The notes beneath the pieces were generated by a model. The model saw nothing but the letters and a program-made list of their open reading frames with translations. It was not told the origin of the DNA and did no database searches. From CAZUDI01 sp964618975 (GTDB lineage: Bacteria; Desulfobacterota; Desulfomonilia; UBA1062), in NCBI GenBank assembly GCA_964618975.1, contig CAZUDI010000001.1, positions 124,001 to 188,000 on the forward strand: DNA of 64,000 nt. The letters run 5' to 3'. Below, piece by piece: positions 54,031-61,100 of this stretch. Made by a program: the position numbers and the translations under genes. Position 1 is the stretch's first letter. Each line of letters opens with the position of its first letter.

Positions 54031-54720
54031 TCACCGCACCAGACACTGCCGCACCTGGTTTTCGAGGAGGGGCACGAGCCGCGTGAGTTCCTCTTCGGAG
54101 AATCCCTTCTCGTTCACGAAGCGTTTGTCGACATGTTTGGATGCCACAAAATTCTGAAGGACATAGCGGGAGGCGCCCTCAATCATCGTCCCGATCGACA
54201 CGATGTCTGCGGGTGCGAGCAGGGAACGGGGGAGTGTGGTCCTGAACTCGTAATCCACCCCGGACTTCATGATGACTTCAATGCTTGCCGTCACGGCGGT
54301 GATATTCACCGGAACACCCACGACCTTGCCGTATTTCTCGATCGGTGCCTTGATATCCATGGCGATATAATCCAGGTAGCCCCGATCAAGGAGCTTCTCC
54401 AGGACATCCGGGCGGCTGCCGTTGGTGTCAAGTTTCACCAGATAGCCCATATGCCGGATGCGCTCGATGAATCGCACCAGATCGCCCTGGATGGAAGGCT
54501 CCCCTCCCGTAATGACTACTGCATCGATCAGGCCCCGGCGTTTGGCCAGAAAGGAAAACACCGGCTCGAGGGGCACCGGTCTTTCACGCCGGTTCGGATT
54601 GACAAGTTCCGGATTATGGCAATACGGGCAACGGAAATTGCACCCCTGGGTGAAAATAACTGCAGAGATCTTTCCCGGGTAATCAATGAATGAGGACTTC
54701 TGCAGATATCCGATACGCAT
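54031..54720 (-). CDS. nrdG: anaerobic ribonucleoside-triphosphate reductase activating protein (radical SAM)
   Basis: This 229-residue radical SAM enzyme installs the glycyl radical on NrdD. The cluster motif CNFRCPYCHNPEL (CxxxCxxC) is near residue 27. It is followed by ITGGEPSIQGDL (the GGE SAM-binding motif) and the family segment DYIAMDIKAP. GGAGG 5 bases upstream supports ATG 54720. A longer in-frame start is not needed. The gene lies 4 kb downstream of nrdD on the same strand, separated by a YeeE pair and an opposite-strand kinase, so it is probably transcribed separately. Confidence 0.93.
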   Translation of the reverse strand: MRIGYLQKSSFIDYPGKISAVIFTQGCNFRCPYCHNPELVNPNRRERPVPLEPVFSFLAKRRGLIDAVVITGGEPSIQGDLVRFIERIRHMGYLVKLDTNGSRPDVLEKLLDRGYLDYIAMDIKAPIEKYGKVVGVPVNITAVTASIEVIMKSGVDYEFRTTLPRSLLAPADIVSIGTMIEGASRYVLQNFVASKHVDKRFVNEKGFSEEELTRLVPLLENQVRQCLVR

Positions 54721-54830
54721 CACCACCTCCGGCCCTTCCCCCTCTGATCGTACATGCCACAGCAAGGCCCTGACATCCAGTGAAAAATTTCCCCTTGATT
54801 GATGAGAATTCAATTTTATTTTAATTATAT

Positions 54831-57230
54831 ATGGTAAAACATGCCTTTTTAATCCTCCTGGTCGCCTGCGCGACACAGGTTCCCATCGCCGCGAGTGGTA
54901 ACGCCGCTACGACACCCTTCAAACATTTTGATTTTCTAACCACCATCCAGTCAACCCTGCCTTGGGTGAGCCTCAATGCGGCCGGGGCCATTCTCTCTGA
55001 TAACAACGGGACGATCATCCATGACATAATGGCTTTCCTGTCCTCCAAGATCACATCCCATCTCTCCCTCGTGGACCGCCCCGCTCCTCCGGGCTTCAGC
55101 ATCGGCGTGACCAGCGGCATCGATAACGCCGGACACACCACACAAAAGCTCTGGGGACTGATCATTCGTATGCATCCCGGGGCAAGCCCTGACCCCTCCT
55201 TTCCGCCGCAAGCGGCGGGGAATTTGACCCTCAGGCCATTAAAACCATTCATCCTCATCACCGCAGCGCTACTGGCGGCCTTCGCCCTGTGGGTTCATGC
55301 CCTGCGCAGGCGCATGCAGGCCGCCCTGGCGAAAATCAACGCCCAGCATCTGCAGCTCAAACACTCCGAACAGAAGTACCGTACCCTCATCGAGACGACC
55401 GATACCGGATATGTCATCCTCGACGTAAAGGGCCGAGTGCTGGATGCCAATGCCGAATACATCGGCCTGACCGGCCACTACTCCCTGGACGAGATTCTGG
55501 GGAAGAACGTGCTCTCATGGACGGCCCCCCATGACACCCAGCTCTATCGGGCCGCGCTCGAAGGGCTGCTCACAAACAGGTTCCTGGATCACTTCGAGAT
55601 TGACCACCTCGGTCGCGGGGGGGAAATCCTGCCCATCGAGATCAACGCCGCCCTGGTCGAGGGTGATGACGGCAAGCAAATCCTGGCCCTCTGCCGGGAC
55701 ATCCGCCAACGCAAACAGGCCCACAAGGCCCTGGCCGAGAGCGAAGAGCGCTTCCGCACCCTGGCCGAGAATTCCCAGGACGCCATCATGCGCTTCGACA
55801 AGGGGCATCACTTTCTGTATGCCAATTCGCGCGTAAAAGACCTCACCGGCCTCCCCCCCGGCCACCTTTCCGGCAGGACAGCCTCAGACCTCGGCCTGCC
55901 GGACGACCTGGTCCGTCTGTGGCAGGAAACCATCGACCTGGCCATTGAGACGGGAAAGACCCTGCGCCGGGAATTCCAGTTGCCGAGCGGACCCTGGATC
56001 GACTGGCTTGCCATCCCGGAGGCAGGTCCTGACGGCACCGTCAGGACCGTGCTCACCTCCGCCCGCGACATCACCAAGCGCAAGCTCGCCGAGGAGGAAA
56101 ACCTGCGCGCTCAGAAACTGGAGTCCCTGGGAGTCCTGGCCGGTGGTATCGCCCACGACTTCAATAATATCCTCTCAGCCATCATGGGAAATATCTCCCT
56201 GGCAAAGGCCACGATCGCCCCCGACGACGAGCTCTTCGACATGCTCGAGCAGACCGAAAAGGCCTCCCTCCAGGCCCGGGATCTCACCCGCCAACTCCTG
56301 ACCTTCGCCATGAACGGCGAACATACCGCCAAGCAAACCATCCTGGGCGACACCATCCGCGAGGCCGTCGACTTCGCCCTGCGGGGAAGCCGTGTCAGGG
56401 CCGAGTTCTCCCTGGCCGCAGATCTGTGGCCGGCCGAGATCGACACCAACCGGTTCATCCAGGTTTTGAGCAATCTCACCCTCAATGCCATCCAGGCCAT
56501 GCCCGAGGGGGGGCTCATGCGTGTGCGGGCGGACAATGTCGATGCCCGGGACAGTGTGCAACACACCCTGCCCTCACGACGACATATAGCCATCGCCATC
56601 GAGGACCAGGGCCCCGGCATCCCCGCAGAAGATCTCTCTCGCATATTCGACCCCTACTTCAGCACCCGGCCGGGACTCTCGGGCCTTGGTCTGGCGACCT
56701 CGTACTCCATTATCAAGCAACACGGCGGCACCATCATGGCGCAGTCCCAACCAGGAACGGGTTCCACCTTTACCGTCTATCTTCCGGCATCACAACCGGT
56801 TTTCAGTGAACCTGAAAGGATGGAAAAAGACATGCAAGCTACAGGGGGCAAAAAAGTGTTGGTTATGGATGATGATCAGCTCATCCAGGATGTTCTCGGC
56901 AACATGCTCGATCACCTCGGCTACGCCTGCGGGTTCGCCTGCGACGGGAACGAGGCCCTGCGCCTGTATTCCTCTGCCCAGGAAGAGGGAAACCCCTACG
57001 ATCTCATCATCATGGACCTCACGATCCCGGGCGGCATGGGGGGAAAAGAGACCATCGCGCGGCTGCTGGAGATCGATCCCGCCGCCAAGGCGATCGTTTC
57101 AAGCGGATACTCAAACGATCCCATCGTGACCAACTACCGCGACTACGGCTTCAGCGGGGTGATCACCAAGCCCTTCAAGATCGAGGACCTCACCGGAATC
57201 CTCGATCTTGTCATACACGACCGGCGCTGA
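54831..57230 (+). CDS. hybrid histidine kinase with a repeat element inside the reading frame
   Basis: This 799-residue protein has a signal-peptide-like N-terminus (FLILLVACATQVPIAASG), a roughly 90-residue region with no recognised domain and a membrane helix at 140-157. Two PAS domains (175-295, 300-415), HisKA with His442 (AGGIAHDFNNILSAI), HATPase (EDQGPGI, LSGLGLATSYS) and a C-terminal receiver with Asp729 (IIMDLTIPGG) follow. Residues 114-138, just before the membrane helix, are encoded by a REP-family repeat (55166-55243) and read MHPGASPDPSFPPQAAG and onward. The frame passes through without a stop. No Shine-Dalgarno is apparent before the ATG, and the leader is very AT-rich, so the true start is less certain. 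It is divergent from nrdG. Confidence 0.87.
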   Translation: MVKHAFLILLVACATQVPIAASGNAATTPFKHFDFLTTIQSTLPWVSLNAAGAILSDNNGTIIHDIMAFLSSKITSHLSLVDRPAPPGFSIGVTSGIDNAGHTTQKLWGLIIRMHPGASPDPSFPPQAAGNLTLRPLKPFILITAALLAAFALWVHALRRRMQAALAKINAQHLQLKHSEQKYRTLIETTDTGYVILDVKGRVLDANAEYIGLTGHYSLDEILGKNVLSWTAPHDTQLYRAALEGLLTNRFLDHFEIDHLGRGGEILPIEINAALVEGDDGKQILALCRDIRQRKQAHKALAESEERFRTLAENSQDAIMRFDKGHHFLYANSRVKDLTGLPPGHLSGRTASDLGLPDDLVRLWQETIDLAIETGKTLRREFQLPSGPWIDWLAIPEAGPDGTVRTVLTSARDITKRKLAEEENLRAQKLESLGVLAGGIAHDFNNILSAIMGNISLAKATIAPDDELFDMLEQTEKASLQARDLTRQLLTFAMNGEHTAKQTILGDTIREAVDFALRGSRVRAEFSLAADLWPAEIDTNRFIQVLSNLTLNAIQAMPEGGLMRVRADNVDARDSVQHTLPSRRHIAIAIEDQGPGIPAEDLSRIFDPYFSTRPGLSGLGLATSYSIIKQHGGTIMAQSQPGTGSTFTVYLPASQPVFSEPERMEKDMQATGGKKVLVMDDDQLIQDVLGNMLDHLGYACGFACDGNEALRLYSSAQEEGNPYDLIIMDLTIPGGMGGKETIARLLEIDPAAKAIVSSGYSNDPIVTNYRDYGFSGVITKPFKIEDLTGILDLVIHDRR
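55166..55243 (+). repeat. REP-family repeat within kinase coding sequence
   Basis: The head is ATGCATCCCGGGGCAAGCCC, the core TCCGCCGCAAGCGGCGGGGA and the tail TGACCCTCAGGCCATTAAA. The core and tail differ from the copy at 44754-44834 at only a few positions. It is the only copy found wholly inside a gene. Confidence 0.75.
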
Positions 57231-57240
57231 GGGCCCTGCC

Positions 57241-57768
57241 CTAAAGCGCCTTCTTCTCAAACCACCGGAACAAGGCCAGCACGAGCAGGGTCAGGATGAC
57301 GATGACGATCCATTGATTGATCCCGATGAGATCCGGCAGTGTGAGCTTGCCGACATCGCCCCACACAAGGACACTCCTGAGAAGGGCAGGATAGATCTCG
57401 GCGTAGATGCCCGCGCCCACGATCATCCCCAGGATACCCCAGAGGGCATCCCAGCGCCCTTCACCGAGCGCCCCCAGGGAGGTTCCCGGACAATACCCGA
57501 GCAGCCCCCACCCGACACCGAAAATCAGCCCCCCGATGACCTGGGCCCCGATGACGGTCGTCTTCACCTTCAGCGCCACATAGCCAAGGTCGTCAAGGGC
57601 GCTGATGCCGATCATGCCCACGACAACGGCACTCAGCATGAACTTGAGCACGGTCATATCCATCAGACGCAGGACGCCCAACTGTCTGTCGTAGCGGATC
57701 ACACGTCCCTTCTGCAGTAAAAATCCGAAAAGAATCCCTGTAATCAGGCCACCTGCAAGCGTATACAT
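57241..57768 (-). CDS. YeeE/YedE family transporter half (second subunit)
   Basis: This 175-residue membrane protein has four or five helices and the YeeE/YedE motif GVGWGLLGYCPGTSLGALGEG, whose conserved cysteine lies in the substrate path of the related TsuA thiosulfate importer. It is the second of two genes, 4 bp after the first, and the pair together covers the length of a full YeeE-type transporter. GGAGGG with a 9-nt spacer precedes ATG 57768. Uptake of a sulfur species is the likely role. The exact substrate is inferred from family knowledge only. Confidence 0.88.
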   Translation of the reverse strand: MYTLAGGLITGILFGFLLQKGRVIRYDRQLGVLRLMDMTVLKFMLSAVVVGMIGISALDDLGYVALKVKTTVIGAQVIGGLIFGVGWGLLGYCPGTSLGALGEGRWDALWGILGMIVGAGIYAEIYPALLRSVLVWGDVGKLTLPDLIGINQWIVIVILTLLVLALFRWFEKKAL

Positions 57769-57772
57769 GTCT

Positions 57773-58291
57773 TTAGCCCTCCTGTCGATAGAGCAGTCTG
57801 GCCGTGAGGATCCCACCGGCAAAAAAGCACAGCAAGGCGATATACCCGCTGAGCGACAACTGTACAAGACCGCTTAACCCATGTCCCGTGGGGCATCCTC
57901 CGGCGAGACGGGCGCCGATCATGATCACGACACCCCCGACAAAGGCCACGCTGCCCCTTCTGAGCCGTGACGCTCCAAAGCGCTCCGCCCACATGGGCGG
58001 GACCGTCCGCGGTTCGAGACTGCCCGAGACCATGGCTGCCAGGAACGACCCCAGAAGGATACCCAGCACAAACATGACCTGCCACTCCACCTTGGGGAGC
58101 GTTTTGAGAAAATAGGGCATCTGTGAGACTCGTTCGGGCAGGAACACCTCCTCGAGCATACCGGCGAGTCGCACGAAACTCGTCGAGGCCCCGAAAAACT
58201 CGCCTGTCAGTGCTACGGAAACAACAAGCAGCACCCCGCTCAAGCCACCCGCCAGATAGGGGCTCCAGGCCCCGTGGCCATTGTCCTTCAT
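57773..58291 (-). CDS. YeeE/YedE family transporter half (first subunit)
   Basis: This 172-residue membrane protein starts MKDNGHGAWSPYLAGGLSG. It has about four helices and the motif IGARLAGGCPTGHGLSG, with the cysteine conserved in YeeE/YedE sulfur transporters. Together with the next gene (4-bp gap) it makes a split transporter. AGGAGGGACAAGGCG precedes the ATG. A possible structured leader (58337-58404) lies about 45 bp upstream. Confidence 0.88.
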   Translation of the reverse strand: MKDNGHGAWSPYLAGGLSGVLLVVSVALTGEFFGASTSFVRLAGMLEEVFLPERVSQMPYFLKTLPKVEWQVMFVLGILLGSFLAAMVSGSLEPRTVPPMWAERFGASRLRRGSVAFVGGVVIMIGARLAGGCPTGHGLSGLVQLSLSGYIALLCFFAGGILTARLLYRQEG

Positions 58292-58728
58292 CGCCTTGTC
58301 CCTCCTTTGACGACACTACACCCTCACGGGCATTATCCGTCGGCCTTCTGATACCTGCACTGACGCAGTATGGCCCGAAAGATCACTCCCTTTGCGGCCG
58401 ACGGGTCTAATAAGAGGTATTAATATCCAACGCCAGCAAGGCAAGGTAGGGGCAGCACAGTTCCACTGGCCTGGAAAGAGGCAAGGCCCCTGTACGAAAA
58501 TGGTCATCCCTGTCCGTACGGCCTTTGTCCTGATCTGATGCGGGGCGAAAATCCTGCCGGGCGGCCCTAAGGCCCTTACACTTCCGGGGAGCGCCTGATG
58601 TTCAAACAACAGGCCTACCACGGGTGTTCCCAACCTAGCGGCTGTCTGCATGAAGGCCGGCGGCGGGGGGAAACCCCGCAAGGCCATATCCCACCGCCGC
58701 CGGCAGTTACGTCTTTTAAGGGGCCGGG
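58292..58728. other. 437-bp gene-free stretch between nrdD and the YeeE pair
   Basis: It holds two notable structures. One is a possible structured leader near the YeeE start (58337-58404). The other is a compound hairpin near the nrdD end, with arms GCCGGCGGCGG (58656-58666) and CCGCCGCCGGC (58694-58704) enclosing GGGG-AAA-CCCC, which could terminate nrdD. No convincing gene was seen. Confidence 0.5.
58337..58404 (-). promoter_or_regulatory. candidate structured 5' leader of the YeeE pair
   Basis: CCGTCGGCC (58337-58345) pairs perfectly with GGCCGACGG (58396-58404) around a 50-nt interior. The interior includes an ATACCTGC / GCAGTAT hairpin with a bulge. On the minus strand this lies 45-113 nt before the YeeE start. 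I could not match it to a known riboswitch class. Confidence 0.35.
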
Positions 58729-60933
58729 CTAGCCCCCGGTGACCTGCTCACCGAGTTCGACCGCAAGGTCCACCCGGGGATCTACGCGGGGGATCGGGCC
58801 CCTTAGAGGAGGAGTTTCCGCCCTGAAGCTTTGCGGTGAGGTTTCCTTATCGACCACGAAGTTCTTGCGGAGGGAAAATTCCTCTTTCTTGCCGTTGTTC
58901 CACTGGGCCACGGGCCGCAGGTAGCCCACCACCCGTGAATAGACCTCCGTATCCTCCCCGCAGATGGGGCAGACCGGCTGTTCACCCGTGAGATAGCCGT
59001 GGTTCTGGCACACGCTGAAGGTGGGGCTGAAGGTGAAATAGGGCATATGGTAATGAGAACAGATCTTGCGTACCAGTTCGCGGATGACGCGCGGGTCGCT
59101 GACCTGCTCTCCGGCATAGATGTGCAGCACGGTCCCGCCGGTGTACTTCGTCTGGATCTCGTCCTGGAGATCGAGGGCCTCGAAGACGTCGTCGGTATAG
59201 TTGACCGGCAGCAGGGAGGAATTCGTATAGAAGGGTTCGGCGCCCTGGCGGCAGGCTTCCTCGTTGGCGCAGATGATCTCGGGGTAGCGTTGTTTGTCGA
59301 TCAGTGCCAGCCGGTAGGAGGTCCCCTCGGCCGGGGTGGCCTCGAAGTTGTAGTTGCTGCCGGTGCGGCGCTGCAGATCGACCAGACGTTCCCGGATGAA
59401 ATCCGCCACCTCGAGGGCGAAGGCCCGGCCCTCATCGCTGCCGATGTCCGCGCCGAGGAGGTTCAGGCAGGCCTCGTTCATGCCCACGATGCCGATGGTG
59501 GAGAAATGATTCTTCCAGTACTCGTTGAAGCGGGCCTTGATGCCCTGCAGGTAGAAACGCGTGTAGGGATAGAGGTTACCCTCGGTGAAGCGTTCCAGGA
59601 TCTTGCGCTTGCTCTCCAGGGAGGTACTGGCAAGGTCAATGAGGGTAGCCAGCCGCTGCAGGAAATCCAACCGGCTGCTGCTCAGGTAACCGAGGCGCGC
59701 CATATTGATGGTCACCACCCCGATGGAGCCGGTGAGCGGATTGGCGCCGAAGAGGCCGCCGCCTCTGCGTTCGAGTTCCCGGTTGTCGATGCGCAGCCGG
59801 CAGCACATGCTGCGGGCATCCTCGGGGTTCATGTCGGAATTGATGAAGTTGGAGAAATACGGCACCCCGTACTTGGCGGTCATCTTCCAGAGCCCCTCCA
59901 GGTTGGGGTTGTCCCACTCGAAATCCCCGGTGATATTGTAGGTGGGGATCGGGAAGGTGAAGACCCTGCCGCGGGCGTCGCCCTCGGACATGACCTCCAC
60001 AAAGGCGCGGTTGAAGAGATCCATCTCAGACTGAAACTCACCATAGGTCTGCGGCTGAATCTCCCCCCCGACCACCACGCCCTGCTCCGCATAGTAAGAG
60101 GGCACCTTGAGGTCGAGGGTCACATTGGTGAAGGGGGTCTGGAAACCCACCCGGGTGGGGACGTTGATGTTGAAGATGAATTCCTGCAGCGCCTGCTTGA
60201 CCTGTGCATATTCGAGGTTGTCATAGCGGATAAAGGGTGCCAGGAGGGTGTCAAAGTTGGAGAAGGCCTGGGCACCAGCGGCCTCGCCCTGCAGGGTGTA
60301 GAAGAAGTTCACGACCTGGCCCAGCGCGGTGCGAAAATGCCGGGCCGGTTTGCTCTCGACCTTGCCGGAAGCCCCCTTGAACCCCTTGAGCAGCAGGTCA
60401 TAGAGGTCCCACCCCACGCAGTAGACCGACAGGATGTTGAGGTCATGAATATGGAAGTCCCCCTGCAGATGGGCATCCCTGATCTCCGGGGGATAGACCT
60501 TGTTCAGCCAGTAGAGCTTGCTGATCTCCGAAGAGATATAGTTGTTCAGCCCCTGGAGCGAAAAGGCCATATTGCTGTTCTCGTTTACCTGCCAGTCGAG
60601 CTTCTCCAGATACTGATCGATCAGGTCCACCCCCATGCCGGCCTTGATCTCGCGGATCTTGGCGTGCTGGTCCCGGTAGATGATATAGGACCTGGCGGTA
60701 AGCCGATAGGGCGAATTCAGGAGCACCTCTTCCACGATATCCTGGATCGCTTCCACCGACGGCACATCCGTGGCGGTCTGCTGTGTCATGCTGAGCACCT
60801 TGAGCATCAACCGATGTGCGGTTTCATGATCGAATTCACCGGTAGCCTGCCCCGCCTTGGCAATGGCAGCAGTGATCTTGGACGCATCGAAATTGGCAAG
60901 TCTCCCGTCCCTTTTTTTAATCTTGGTGAACAT
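58729..60933 (-). CDS. nrdD: anaerobic (class III) ribonucleoside-triphosphate reductase
   Basis: This 734-residue glycyl-radical enzyme makes deoxynucleotides without oxygen. An N-terminal ATP-cone (KIKKRDGRLANFDASKITAAI) provides allosteric control. The core has the thiyl/specificity region and TFPIPTYNITGDFEWDNPN. The C-terminus has cysteine pairs of a zinc site (VCQNHGYLTGE, CPICG) and the radical glycine in SRVVGYLRPV, about residue 670. About 64 residues follow the glycine, roughly twice the tail of the E. coli enzyme. GGAGGGGCC precedes the ATG. Two NrdR-box-like sites lie just upstream. nrdG, its activase, is 4 kb further on. Confidence 0.95.
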   Translation of the reverse strand: MFTKIKKRDGRLANFDASKITAAIAKAGQATGEFDHETAHRLMLKVLSMTQQTATDVPSVEAIQDIVEEVLLNSPYRLTARSYIIYRDQHAKIREIKAGMGVDLIDQYLEKLDWQVNENSNMAFSLQGLNNYISSEISKLYWLNKVYPPEIRDAHLQGDFHIHDLNILSVYCVGWDLYDLLLKGFKGASGKVESKPARHFRTALGQVVNFFYTLQGEAAGAQAFSNFDTLLAPFIRYDNLEYAQVKQALQEFIFNINVPTRVGFQTPFTNVTLDLKVPSYYAEQGVVVGGEIQPQTYGEFQSEMDLFNRAFVEVMSEGDARGRVFTFPIPTYNITGDFEWDNPNLEGLWKMTAKYGVPYFSNFINSDMNPEDARSMCCRLRIDNRELERRGGGLFGANPLTGSIGVVTINMARLGYLSSSRLDFLQRLATLIDLASTSLESKRKILERFTEGNLYPYTRFYLQGIKARFNEYWKNHFSTIGIVGMNEACLNLLGADIGSDEGRAFALEVADFIRERLVDLQRRTGSNYNFEATPAEGTSYRLALIDKQRYPEIICANEEACRQGAEPFYTNSSLLPVNYTDDVFEALDLQDEIQTKYTGGTVLHIYAGEQVSDPRVIRELVRKICSHYHMPYFTFSPTFSVCQNHGYLTGEQPVCPICGEDTEVYSRVVGYLRPVAQWNNGKKEEFSLRKNFVVDKETSPQSFRAETPPLRGPIPRVDPRVDLAVELGEQVTGG

Positions 60934-60948
60934 GGCCCCTCCGTCTGT

Positions 60949-60954
60949 ATTATA
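60949..60954 (-). promoter_or_regulatory. -10 element of nrdD
   Basis: TATAAT on the minus strand (ATTATA on plus), 16 bp upstream of the ATG. A poor -35 lies about 17 bp further upstream. The proximal NrdR box overlaps it, which would fit repression. Confidence 0.5.
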
Positions 60955-60998
60955 CTATATGTGGTGTTCGTTAAGGCGATTCATACTACATATAGCAC
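60952..60998. promoter_or_regulatory. paired NrdR boxes upstream of nrdD
   Basis: Box 1, ATACTATATGTGGTGT (60952-60967), matches the NrdR consensus ACACTATATATAGTGT at 13 of 16 positions. Box 2, ATACTACATATAGCAC (60983-60998), matches at 11 of 16. Their starts are exactly 31 bp apart, three helical turns, which is the classic NrdR arrangement. NrdR itself is not in the window. Confidence 0.72.
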
Positions 60999-61063
60999 TT
61001 GGAGGGAGATTGCAAGGGTTTTCTTTTCACAGATTCGCACCCGCAGAAGGGGTCCTTGACAAA

Positions 61064-61094
61064 CCGTCCGGGGGGGTCACCCCCCCCGGGACGG
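61064..61094 (-). terminator. terminator after the long-chain acyl-CoA ligase
   Basis: CCGTCCGGGGGGG (61064-61076) pairs with CCCCCCC plus GGACGG (to 61094), with one bulged G and a 3-nt loop. It starts 7 bp after the stop and is followed on the minus strand by TTTGTC. Confidence 0.7.
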
Positions 61095-61100
61095 ATGCTT

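Noticed and set aside
58316..58687. 123-codon minus-strand frame between nrdD and the YeeE pair
   Set aside because: No ribosome-binding site, unusual residue composition, and it runs across both the structured leader and the nrdD-distal hairpin. Treated as non-coding.
58999..61059. 686-codon plus-strand frame opposite nrdD
   Set aside because: Antisense shadow of nrdD. It reads through the NrdR boxes and promoter region, and no motif is present.
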